7,984 nucleotides of DNA from Rhizobium sp. Q54 (lineage in GTDB: Bacteria > Pseudomonadota > Alphaproteobacteria > Rhizobiales > Beijerinckiaceae), in assembly GCA_945901195.1 (NCBI GenBank), contig CAMDKB010000210.1, forward strand, positions 1 to 7,984. Direction: 5' to 3'. Positions 1-6,529 of the stretch are shown here, piece by piece (position 1 is the stretch's first letter; each line of letters starts with the position of its first letter). The translations under genes were made by a program, and so were the position numbers. The notes below the pieces were generated by a model that searched no databases, had not been told where the DNA came from, and saw only the letters and a program-made list of their open reading frames with translations.

Positions 1-527
1 TTAATCATCCACGGATGCTGAATGCGCTGATAGGCACGAAGTTCCGTCTCGTGACAGGCTTTCCCGGCGGCGCGGAAATCACGCAGGCGATGGAAAAAGG
101 CGAGGTTGACGGCTGGTGCGGATGGTCCTGGGGCTCCATCAAACGCCGCCAGATCTCCTGGTTGAAAGAAGGTCGCATGGTCTTGTTGTTGCAGACCGCC
201 CTTCGCAAATCTCCCGATTTGCCGGACGTGCCGCTTGCGCTTGAATTTGCCCGGAATGATGAAGATCGCAGCGTCATGCAGGTGGCGATGGCGGATACGG
301 AAATCGCAACCCCGATGATTGGCCCACCGGGCATGGCGCCAGAGCGCGTTGCGCAATTGCGCAAATCCTTCGAGGCCATGCTGGCAGACAAGGACCTCCT
401 CGCCGATGCCAACAAGGTTGGTATCGACATCGATCCCGTCAGTGGGGAAACGATGCGCAAGACTGTGGAACAGATATTTGCGCTTCCCCCCGGCATCATC
501 GAGCGTGCAAAGGCCATCAATCAATAA
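1..527 (+). CDS. Bug/TctC-type periplasmic binding protein, C-terminal part (5' truncated by window edge)
   Basis: The frame is open from the left edge (first whole codon at 3) to TAA at 525-527, giving about 174 residues. The ATG at 15 is internal, since the preceding codons align with the same protein family. It matches the second lobe of the complete Bug protein encoded immediately downstream: the (E)V.G.CG segment, the DVPL motif, the ND.DR motif and the final IERAKA stretch all line up. Bug/TctC proteins are exported binding proteins that usually serve tripartite tricarboxylate transporters or act as orphan receptors, binding carboxylates and related small molecules in the periplasm. The signal peptide and first lobe lie outside the window. 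The stop is 8 bases before the next start, so it is co-transcribed with its paralogue. The ligand is unknown. The family call is confident; the role as part of the following ABC system is inference. Confidence 0.85.
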   Translation, partial: NHPRMLNALIGTKFRLVTGFPGGAEITQAMEKGEVDGWCGWSWGSIKRRQISWLKEGRMVLLLQTALRKSPDLPDVPLALEFARNDEDRSVMQVAMADTEIATPMIGPPGMAPERVAQLRKSFEAMLADKDLLADANKVGIDIDPVSGETMRKTVEQIFALPPGIIERAKAINQ

Positions 528-535
528 GGATTGCC

Positions 536-1552
536 ATGATACATTTGCTGCGAGCCTTTCTGATCAATCTTGCCGCCATGTCTTGCGCGCTCGCGCAGAC
601 GCCAGCGGAGTTCTGGCAGGGCAAGCAGATCCGGATTATTGTTGGCTTTCAGGCTGGCGGCTCCTCGGGAATTTATGCCGAAGCGCTCGGTCGCCACATG
701 GGCCGCTACATGCCCGGCAATCCAGCATTCATAAATCAATATATGCCCGGCGGCGGTGGCTTGATTGCCGCCAATCATATCGCCTCACGCGCCGCGAAAG
801 ACGGAACCGAAATCGCCATCACCAGCCGCACGGCTGCTGTCGAGCCGCTGTTTGGCAATCCGCAGGCCAAATTCGATGGCCGCCAGTTCAACTGGATTGG
901 TAGTGCGAACATCGAGAACTCCATTTGCGTCGCCAATAGCTCCACGGGTATTGCTTCCTTTGCCGATGTGAAACAACGCGAATTGATCGTCGGCGGCAGC
1001 GGCGCAGACGCGATCGACGTGATCATGCCAAGAGCCGCAAATTCGTTGATGGGATCAAAATTCAAAATCGTGCCCGGATATAACACCAGTAATGATGTGC
1101 TTCTGGCCATGGAGCGAAGCGAAGTCAGCGGTTTTTGTGGCGTCGGCTGGACGTTGATAAAATTGCGCAAGCCCGAATTGCTGGCCCAGAAGAAAATCAA
1201 CATTCTCTTCCAGATGGCGCTGAAAAAGCATGAGGACTTGCAGGACGTACCGTTGATTCAGGACCTCGCGTCCAATGACGATGATCGCCGTGTGCTCGAA
1301 TTCATGCTGGCGCCACAGGATATGGGCCGTCCATTCTTTGCGCCCGCAGGCGTTCCCGAAGACCGCGTGAAAGCATTGCGGGACGCATTCGCCGCAACAT
1401 TGAAAGACGCGCAATTTCTGAAGGAGGCCGAGAAGTCCGGTCTGGAAATTCAGCTTGTGACCGGGCAGGATATTCACACCCTGCTCGAAAAGACTTATGC
1501 CACAGCGCCTAATTTGATTGAACGCGCCAAGGCGCTGGTTGCGCAAAAATGA
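536..1552 (+). CDS. Bug/TctC-type tripartite tricarboxylate transporter substrate-binding protein
   Basis: A complete 338-residue protein, normal length for the family. The ATG at 536 follows an AAGGA ribosome-binding site at 526-530 that overlaps the previous gene's stop. Residues 1-20 form a signal peptide with a hydrophobic core and an ALA cleavage site before QTPAEFW. The mature start has the family's strand-loop signature (QIRIIVGFQAGG, about 31-42), followed by the PG.P..INQYMPGGGG segment (60-74) that lines the ligand cleft in Bug proteins. A Cys in the SGFCG segment (about 198-202) is shared with the upstream paralogue. It acts in the periplasm as a soluble receptor. It is unusual that no TctA/TctB membrane genes follow; a complete quaternary-amine-type ABC transporter does. 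It may be an orphan Bug sensor/receptor or may deliver ligand to that ABC permease; the sequence does not decide. Family assignment is strong, ligand unknown. Confidence 0.9.
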   Translation: MIHLLRAFLINLAAMSCALAQTPAEFWQGKQIRIIVGFQAGGSSGIYAEALGRHMGRYMPGNPAFINQYMPGGGGLIAANHIASRAAKDGTEIAITSRTAAVEPLFGNPQAKFDGRQFNWIGSANIENSICVANSSTGIASFADVKQRELIVGGSGADAIDVIMPRAANSLMGSKFKIVPGYNTSNDVLLAMERSEVSGFCGVGWTLIKLRKPELLAQKKINILFQMALKKHEDLQDVPLIQDLASNDDDRRVLEFMLAPQDMGRPFFAPAGVPEDRVKALRDAFAATLKDAQFLKEAEKSGLEIQLVTGQDIHTLLEKTYATAPNLIERAKALVAQK

Positions 1553-1562
1553 GTGGGGTCAA

Positions 1563-2333
1563 GTGATCAGCTTTGACAAGGTCAGTGTCAGCTATGACGG
1601 TGGCGCTCACTTTGCTGTCCATGATCTCACGCTTGAGATCGAAGACGGCCAATTCGTGGCGCTGGTAGGGGCATCAGGCTGCGGCAAGACGAGCCTGTTG
1701 AAAACCATCAACAGGCTGCATGATCCAACCTCCGGCAGCGTGCGCATTGATGGTGAAGCTGGCGCAAGTGACGGACCGGAATCCCTGCGCCGCCGCATCG
1801 GTTATGTGTTTCAGGGCATCGGCCTGTTCCCGCATCTCACGATTGCGGAAAATATCGCGATTACCCCCAAACTGCTTGGCTGGAGCGAAGCTGATCGTCA
1901 CAGTCGGGTATCTGAATTGATTGATCTTGTAGAATTGCCGCAGGAGTTTGCCCAGCGCTTGCCCGCGCAATTGTCAGGCGGGCAACAACAACGCGTCGGC
2001 GTTGCCCGCGCGCTCGCTGCTCGGCCGCGTATTCTCTTGATGGACGAACCCTTCGGCGCGCTCGATCCATTGACGCGCGAGTCTTTGGGGGCCTCGTGCC
2101 GCAAGCTGCATGAGACGCTCGAGCTTACCACCATGATGGTGACGCATGATGTGCAGGAGGCGATCCTACTTGCTAATCGCATCATCGTCATGCAAGCTGG
2201 CCGCATCATAGCCGATGGATCGCCACAGGCTTTGTTGTCCAGCGAGCAGGACCCGCAAGTCGCTGAGCTCATGGGTCTGCCGCGCCGCCAGGCAGAGCGT
2301 GTGCAGGCCCTGCTGGACGGGCGCAGTTCATGA
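1563..2333 (+). CDS. ABC transporter ATP-binding protein, quaternary-amine (OsmV/OpuCA-like) type
   Basis: From the GTG at 1563 it encodes 256 residues. I chose this start because it gives the usual MISFDKVSVSY N-terminus of ABC ATPases; the longer frame back to a TTG at 1518 would overlap the preceding gene. A weak GGGG ribosome site lies at 1555-1558. All nucleotide-binding motifs are present: Walker A GASGCGKTS (36-44), Q-loop YVFQ (81-84), signature LSGGQQQR (137-144), Walker B RILLMDEP (156-163) and the switch His in THD (H195). The short insert and the GALDPLTR sequence resemble OsmV/OpuCA/ProV ATPases of osmolyte importers. It lacks the C-terminal CBS pair that senses ionic strength in OpuA/OpuCA, so osmotic gating through CBS domains is not expected. 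It lies on the cytoplasmic face and hydrolyses ATP for the permease encoded next. Its stop codon overlaps the first ATG of the downstream repeat (ATGA). Confidence 0.92.
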   Translation: MISFDKVSVSYDGGAHFAVHDLTLEIEDGQFVALVGASGCGKTSLLKTINRLHDPTSGSVRIDGEAGASDGPESLRRRIGYVFQGIGLFPHLTIAENIAITPKLLGWSEADRHSRVSELIDLVELPQEFAQRLPAQLSGGQQQRVGVARALAARPRILLMDEPFGALDPLTRESLGASCRKLHETLELTTMMVTHDVQEAILLANRIIVMQAGRIIADGSPQALLSSEQDPQVAELMGLPRRQAERVQALLDGRSS

Positions 2334-2378
2334 ACGAGCACCAGTCATGAACGAGCCCCAGTCATGAATGAGCAACTG
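2328..2378 (+). repeat. Three tandem copies of a 17-bp unit containing the start codon
   Basis: The units are 2328-2344, 2345-2361 and 2362-2378. Copies 1 and 2 differ at one base; copy 3 differs from the others at a few positions (tcatgaatgagc against tcatgaacgagc). Each unit contains ATGAA. The array sits exactly at the ATPase-permease junction. The likely ancestral state was a single ATGA overlap between ATPase stop and permease start. Slipped-strand duplication of the unit would have added 34 bases and separated the two genes. Confidence 0.93.
2330..2367 (+). promoter_or_regulatory. Two overlapping mini-ORFs in an ATGA stop/start chain before the permease start
   Basis: ATG at 2330 overlaps the ATPase TGA (2331-2333) and opens a mini-ORF encoding MNEHQS that stops at 2348-2350. 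ATG at 2347 overlaps that stop and opens MNEPQS, which stops at 2365-2367. ATG at 2364 overlaps that stop and is the permease start. There is no strong purine-rich Shine-Dalgarno sequence before 2364, so permease translation probably relies on terminating ribosomes re-initiating. The arrangement is directly visible; its effect on expression is inference. Confidence 0.6.
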
Positions 2379-3902
2379 GCGTCCGCCCTTGCAAATCTCC
2401 CCGATTATCTTGGCCAGCATGTCCTGCTCTCGGCCAGTGCGCTATTGCTGGCACTGTGCCTGAGCCTGCCGATGGCGATAGCCGCAGCGCGTTCGCCGGC
2501 GCTGCGGGGGCCGGTCATCGGCTTTGCCGGGCTGGTGCAGACCATTCCCGGCCTTGCGTTGATGGCCTTGTTTTATCCGCTGCTGCTCGCGCTTTCCATA
2601 ATGCTTGAGCCCGCGCTCGGCTGGAAACTGCCTGCGCTTGGCTTCTTGCCTGCACTCATGGCGCTCACGCTTTACGCATTACTGCCAATCTTGCGCAACG
2701 CTGTTGCCGGAATCGAAGGCATAGATCCTGCCGTGAAACAGGCTGCGCTCGCCGTTGGCATGACGCGGAGCCAGATGCTCTGGCAGGTGGAAGCGCCGCT
2801 GGCCGCGCCCGTTATCATGGCCGGAATCAGAACGGCTGCTGTCTGGACCATTGGCGCAGCGACCCTCGCAACGCCAGTCGGGCAGACGAGTCTGGGCAAT
2901 TATATCTTCTCCGGCCTGCAAACGGAGAACTGGGTTTCGGTCCTGTTTGGTTGTGCGGTATCTGCCGCGCTTGCCCTCGGCGTGGATGCCCTGCTGGGCC
3001 GTGTCGAGGCCGGTATCCGGCAACGCAGACGCGCGCTGGTCATCGCCTCTCTGACGATATTATGTGCAGGCATTGCCGTAGCGCTTGCGCCACTCGCAAT
3101 GCGTGGAGCCTCGCAACAGGCGATTGTCATCGGCGCGAAGAATTTCTCCGAACAATTTATCCTAGCCGAGCTCATGGCCTCGCGACTGGAAAAAGCTGGC
3201 TTTCCGACACAGCAGAAACAGGGACTGGGTTCAGCTATCGCATTTCGGGCTTTGGCGGGCAACGAGATCGACGTCTATGTCGATTATTCCGGCACGCTCT
3301 GGACCAACGTTCTGCAACGCAGCGATATGCCGTCGCGTGAAATCATGCACCGCGAACTTGCCGCCCAATTGCGCGAACGCTTTGGCGTTGTAGTTCTTGG
3401 GCAGCTTGGATTCGAAAACGCCTATGCGCTTGTCATGAAGCAGGAGCGTGCGACATCAACGCGGATTTCAAGCATTGATGATCTCGTGCCGCAGGCGCGT
3501 TCCCTGACTTTTGGCGCCGATCTGGAATTTCTGGAACGGCCCGAATGGAAGAAATTGCGAGAGGTCTATGGATTGCAGTTTCAGTCCTCACGTGCATTCT
3601 CACCCACCTTCATGTATCGCGCGCTAGCAGGCGGCGAGGCGGATGTCATCACCGGATTTTCAAGCGACGGCCGGATAGCTGCTGACAACCTTCGTGTTCT
3701 CGAAGACAAAAAGGGCGCTCTTCCTGCCTATGATGCGCTCATTCTGGTTTCACCGCGCAGGGCAGGGGACGTCCGCTTTATGGAGGCGCTGAAACCACTG
3801 ATCGGTTCCATCAAGGTGGAAGCCATGCAAGCTGCCAATTATGCAGTTGATCGGGACACCGATAAGATGACGCCTGCGCAGGCGGCGGCGCATTTACGCT
3901 GA
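2364..3902 (+). CDS. ABC transporter permease fused to a C-terminal quaternary-amine-type substrate-binding domain
   Basis: A 512-residue fusion. Residues 1 to about 215 are an OpuCB/OsmW-like permease: hydrophobic segments at about 20-42, 50-80, 90-112, 145-170 and 188-212, with the EAA-type ATPase coupling loop at about 127-156 (AALAVGMTRSQ followed by a conserved A/P region). After a basic stretch (QRRR, 220-223), another hydrophobic segment (224-245) leads out of the membrane. The periplasmic binding domain starts at about 253 and has the OpuAC/OsmF hallmarks GAKNFSEQ (257-264) and EIDVYVDYSGT (301-311), and YDALILV near residue 456. This family imports glycine betaine, choline, carnitine or related compounds; the same permease-binding-domain fusion occurs in EgtU, the ergothioneine importer. 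The ATP partner is encoded just upstream. The start at 2364 is the third of three repeated ATGs and the only one in the right frame. Transporter family is firm, substrate open. Confidence 0.9.
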   Translation: MNEQLASALANLPDYLGQHVLLSASALLLALCLSLPMAIAAARSPALRGPVIGFAGLVQTIPGLALMALFYPLLLALSIMLEPALGWKLPALGFLPALMALTLYALLPILRNAVAGIEGIDPAVKQAALAVGMTRSQMLWQVEAPLAAPVIMAGIRTAAVWTIGAATLATPVGQTSLGNYIFSGLQTENWVSVLFGCAVSAALALGVDALLGRVEAGIRQRRRALVIASLTILCAGIAVALAPLAMRGASQQAIVIGAKNFSEQFILAELMASRLEKAGFPTQQKQGLGSAIAFRALAGNEIDVYVDYSGTLWTNVLQRSDMPSREIMHRELAAQLRERFGVVVLGQLGFENAYALVMKQERATSTRISSIDDLVPQARSLTFGADLEFLERPEWKKLREVYGLQFQSSRAFSPTFMYRALAGGEADVITGFSSDGRIAADNLRVLEDKKGALPAYDALILVSPRRAGDVRFMEALKPLIGSIKVEAMQAANYAVDRDTDKMTPAQAAAHLR

Positions 3903-3919
3903 ACACACGCTGAGCGCGC

Positions 3920-3947
3920 TTGCATTCGCCATCGCGCCAATTATCCT
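3920..3947 (+). promoter_or_regulatory. Possible internal promoter before the monooxygenase gene
   Basis: TTGCAT (3920-3925) and TATCCT (3942-3947) are separated by 16 bases and each matches the sigma70 consensus at four of six positions. They lie in the 67-base gap between the transporter and the monooxygenase, the only gap in the cluster large enough for a promoter. No operator is recognisable. The match is weak. Confidence 0.25.
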
Positions 3948-3969
3948 TGAGTGAACACGGGAGGATGCA

Positions 3970-5364
3970 ATGCCAGCGAGCCAGACTGCGAAAAAGCTTA
4001 TGCTCAACGCTTTCCATATGTGCACCCCCAGCCAGTCATGGGCCGGCATGTGGACACACCCAGAAGACAAAGGCGTCAATTATACGAGCCTGCAATATTA
4101 CGTCGAACTCGCAAAGGTCTGCGAACGTGGCCTGTTCGATTCCATCTTTTTCGCTGACAGCATCGGCCTGATGGACAAATACGGCGGCGGGCCATCCGAA
4201 GCCCTGCGTGCGGGCGCGATGGCGCCGATGAACGATCCGACGCTTACCATCCCCACCATGGCTTACGTGACAGAACATCTTGGTTTCGGCGTGACCGCGA
4301 ACCTCTCTTACGAACACCCCTTCATCATGGCGCGGCGCATGTCGACGCTCGATCATCTCACGAATGGGCGTATTGGCTGGAATATCGTCGCGGGTTTTGT
4401 CAATTCCGGCGCGCTGGCGACAGGCCGGGCGGCCATTCGCGACCATGACGAGCGGTACGATATGGCCGAAGAATATATGGACGTCGTCTATAAATACTGG
4501 GAGCAGTGCTGGGAAGATGACGCTGTCGTGCGCGATCGAGAGCGGCGCATCTATGCCGATCCTGCAAAGGTTCATCCGGTAGCGCACGCCGGGCCGCATT
4601 TTACATCGCAAGGCGTGCACATGTGCGAACCCTCGCCGCAACGCACGCCGGTTCTGTATCAGGCCGGTACGTCCGCGCGCGGCCGCTCCTTTGCAGCGCA
4701 ACATGCCGAATGCGTATTCCTGACCGGCAATACCAGGAAGATGATCAGGGACCATGCCGCCGATATTCGCGCGCGCGCTGTGGCCGCCGGTCGTTCGGCG
4801 GATGACATCGCCATCATTGCGGGCTGCACGATCATCGTTGCGCCCACGGATGCTGAAGCCCAGGCGCGCTGCGAAGATATCCGGCGTCATCTCGATGTCG
4901 GCGGTTCGTTGTCGATTTTTTCGGCGCTGGCCGGTATCGATTTTTCGAAATACGATCCCGATGATCCCATCGAATATATCCGTTCCAACGCCACCCAATC
5001 GTTTATCGAACGCATGACAGTTCTGGCGCAGGGCAAGAAATGGCGTGTCCGCGACCTCACAGCCTTTCAACAGGATTCGCCGACTGCAGGTGTGTTTCTC
5101 GTCGGGTCGCCCGCGACGATTGCTGATGAAATGCAATCATGGGTGGAGGAAACCGGGCTCGACGGCTTCAATATCTATCGCACGCCCGAGCCTGCAGGCC
5201 TTGAGCGTGTTGTTGATTTGCTTATGCCGGAATTGCAGTCGCGCGGCATGTACAAGACCGAATATACGAAAGGCACGCTGCGCAACAAGATCTTTGGCAA
5301 GGGAGATCGTCTGGGTGCGAGCCATCCGGCCAAGGCGGCGATGCCGGCGCGGGCGGCGGAGTGA
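3970..5364 (+). CDS. FMN-dependent monooxygenase, NtaA/SnaA/DszA/DmoA family (luciferase fold)
   Basis: A 464-residue protein of usual family length. The ATG at 3970 has a good ribosome site (GGAGG, 3960-3964). Family signatures are GLFDSIFFAD (54-63), TEHLGFGVT (101-109), YEHPFIMARRMSTLDHLT (114-131), GRIGWNIV (133-140), HDERYDMAEEY (159-169), DPAKVHP (197-203) and CEPSPQRTPVLYQAGTS (219-235); the last binds the flavin phosphate in relatives. These enzymes use FMNH2 and O2 to oxidise nitrilotriacetate, EDTA, dimethyl sulfide, sulfones or related compounds, breaking a C-N or C-S bond in the cytoplasm, and need a separate NADH:FMN reductase. No reductase is seen here. The CEPSPQRTPVLYQAG form recalls the DmoA-like branch, but substrate cannot be assigned. 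Its position after a quaternary-amine-type importer suggests that it acts on the imported compound. Confidence 0.9.
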   Translation: MPASQTAKKLMLNAFHMCTPSQSWAGMWTHPEDKGVNYTSLQYYVELAKVCERGLFDSIFFADSIGLMDKYGGGPSEALRAGAMAPMNDPTLTIPTMAYVTEHLGFGVTANLSYEHPFIMARRMSTLDHLTNGRIGWNIVAGFVNSGALATGRAAIRDHDERYDMAEEYMDVVYKYWEQCWEDDAVVRDRERRIYADPAKVHPVAHAGPHFTSQGVHMCEPSPQRTPVLYQAGTSARGRSFAAQHAECVFLTGNTRKMIRDHAADIRARAVAAGRSADDIAIIAGCTIIVAPTDAEAQARCEDIRRHLDVGGSLSIFSALAGIDFSKYDPDDPIEYIRSNATQSFIERMTVLAQGKKWRVRDLTAFQQDSPTAGVFLVGSPATIADEMQSWVEETGLDGFNIYRTPEPAGLERVVDLLMPELQSRGMYKTEYTKGTLRNKIFGKGDRLGASHPAKAAMPARAAE

Positions 5365-5373
5365 AGCCTGATA

Positions 5374-5395
5374 GAGGCCAGCTTTTGCCAGCCTC
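5374..5395 (+). terminator. Weak hairpin after the monooxygenase gene
   Basis: GAGGC (5374-5378) pairs with GCCTC (5391-5395) around an imperfect inner stem with a TTTT loop, 9 bases after the monooxygenase stop. It is not followed by a clean T-run (only a CTTTTCTC stretch from 5403), so intrinsic termination here is doubtful. Confidence 0.3.
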
Positions 5396-5418
5396 ATCAA
5401 CGCTTTTCTCAGGATGAC

Positions 5419-5444
5419 AAAAACTGGCCTTTAATCTCAGGCCA
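5419..5444 (-). terminator. Intrinsic terminator of nadC overlapping its stop codon
   Basis: Read on the minus strand, TGGCCT and AGGCCA form a perfect 6-bp stem (plus-strand arms 5439-5444 and 5425-5430) with an 8-base loop, followed by G and a run of five T (5423-5419). The first arm includes the last sense codons of nadC, and the TGA stop falls at the stem-loop border. A plus-strand transcript would have no T-run after the hairpin, so it should act for nadC only. Confidence 0.7.
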
Positions 5445-6294
5445 TCTCGATATCGAGCCCGATGTCGAGAATGGCGGCCGAATGCGTCAGCGCGCCTGAA
5501 GAAATCACATCAACGCCTGCTTCTGCGACCGCCTTGACGCTGTCGGCGTTGATGCCGCCCGATGCTTCTGTTCGCATCCGGCCCGCGATCATTTTAACGC
5601 CTTCTGCCATTTGTTCGGGTGACATGTTGTCGAAGAGGACAGCGTCAGCGCCTTCTTCCAGCACTTCTTTCAATTGATCTAGGCTGTCGATTTCGATTTC
5701 AATTTTCAGCAGATGACCAGCATGAGCCTTGCAGGCCTGAAGAGCCTGCTTGATGCCGCCGCACACTGCAATGTGATTGTCCTTGATGAGAAAGGCGTCA
5801 TCAAGACCGAAGCGATGGTTGAGGCCGCCGCCGCAGCGGATCGCATATTTTTCGAACGCGCGCAGGTTGGGCGTGGTCTTGCGCGTATCGATGATCTTCG
5901 CCTGCGTGTGTTTCGTCATTTCGACGAAACGCGCCGTCATCGTCGCGATTCCGGACATGTGCGATATGAAATTCAACGCTGTGCGCTCGGCTGTCAGAAT
6001 CGCCCGGGCATTGCCGCTGATTCGTGCGATGGGCGTCCTGACTTTTGTGAACGCGTCGCCATCGGCCGCCAGATATTCAAATTCGACTAAAGTATCGACC
6101 ATCTTGAACACAGCCTCAGCCACGGAGAGGCCGCAGATCGTGCCCGGCTTGCGCGGCGCCATCACGCAACGCGCCTGCATGGTTTCGGGGATTGTGGCGA
6201 TGGAGGTGATGTCGCCGGCGCGGCCGATATCTTCCTCAAGTGCGGCGCGCACCGCTTTTTCGATGATGAGCGGATATAGGAAGGGCTTGTTCAT
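5437..6294 (-). CDS. nadC: Quinolinate phosphoribosyltransferase (nicotinate-nucleotide pyrophosphorylase, carboxylating)
   Basis: A 285-residue cytoplasmic enzyme of standard length that makes nicotinate mononucleotide, CO2 and pyrophosphate from quinolinate and PRPP in de novo NAD synthesis. Signatures are EDIGRAGDIT (21-30), AERTALNFISHMSGIAT (102-118), DTRKTTPNLR (136-145), GGGLNHRFGLDDAFLIKDNH (155-174), the acidic EIEIDS strand (199-204), AVLFDN (218-223), EASGGI (243-248) and the C-terminal VISSGALTHS phosphate-binding turn (263-272). The basic residues that bind quinolinate and PRPP (in ERTALN, DTRKTTP, NHR and IKDNH) are all intact, so the enzyme should be active. It is not beside nadA or nadB here: it stands alone between a convergent monooxygenase and a divergent gene, with its own promoter and terminator. 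Start ATG (6292-6294, minus) gives the expected N-terminus. Confidence 0.97.
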   Translation of the reverse strand: MNKPFLYPLIIEKAVRAALEEDIGRAGDITSIATIPETMQARCVMAPRKPGTICGLSVAEAVFKMVDTLVEFEYLAADGDAFTKVRTPIARISGNARAILTAERTALNFISHMSGIATMTARFVEMTKHTQAKIIDTRKTTPNLRAFEKYAIRCGGGLNHRFGLDDAFLIKDNHIAVCGGIKQALQACKAHAGHLLKIEIEIDSLDQLKEVLEEGADAVLFDNMSPEQMAEGVKMIAGRMRTEASGGINADSVKAVAEAGVDVISSGALTHSAAILDIGLDIEMA

Positions 6295-6323
6295 GGCGGC
6301 GTTCCCGATTTTGTCAGGCTGTT

Positions 6324-6352
6324 TTCATAGGGCGCTGGCCGTTGCTTGTCGA
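6324..6352 (-). promoter_or_regulatory. Likely sigma70 promoter of nadC
   Basis: On the minus strand, TCGACA (plus 6347-6352, five of six consensus matches) and TATGAA (plus 6324-6329, four of six) are separated by exactly 17 bases. Transcription would begin near 6317, giving a leader of about 23 bases before the nadC start codon. I see no NrtR- or NiaR-type operator that I can name. Confidence 0.55.
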
Positions 6353-6484
6353 GATTGCTTGCTCTGAAAGCAGCCTTTGTGCGCTTGTTGCCGGGGAGGG
6401 GATGGGTAAATATTACAAATGTGCCGACCCCTGTAAGGTTAAGTTGGGGAAAATGTCGCGCCCGTTTTTCAAATGTTGTATCAG

Positions 6485-6501
6485 GGGGCACGATTTGCCC
6501 C
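6485..6501. repeat. Perfect 6-bp inverted repeat in the leader of the exported ClpP-fold gene
   Basis: GGGGCA (6485-6490) and TGCCCC (6496-6501) flank a 5-base CGATT spacer, ending 28 bases before the ATG at 6530. There is no T-run, so it is not a usual terminator. It could be an operator or a 5' untranslated hairpin. Confidence 0.5.
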
Positions 6502-6529
6502 ACGGCGCGAGAGAAGGGACACAAAATCG

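Noticed and set aside
1055..1546. 163-codon minus-strand frame opposite the second Bug gene
   Set aside because: Antisense shadow of a well-supported gene, with no recognisable motif or start context.
1518..1562. Upstream TTG extension of the ABC ATPase
   Set aside because: It would overlap the previous gene by 35 bases and adds a basic stretch not found in the family; GTG at 1563 gives the usual N-terminus.
3907..3954. Short hydrophobic reading TLSALAFAIAPIILE followed by a stop, between permease fusion and monooxygenase
   Set aside because: It has no start codon and the fusion protein already ends normally with AAAHLR, so this is likely chance rather than a frameshifted tail.
4036..5136. 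366-codon minus-strand open frame opposite the monooxygenase
   Set aside because: It is a GC-rich antisense shadow: no family motif, odd composition rich in Arg and His, and it is fully covered by a gene with clear family signatures and a ribosome site.
6291..6524. 77-codon minus-strand frame between nadC and the ClpP-fold gene
   Set aside because: It overlaps the nadC start, the nadC promoter and the palindrome, and shows no recognisable domain.
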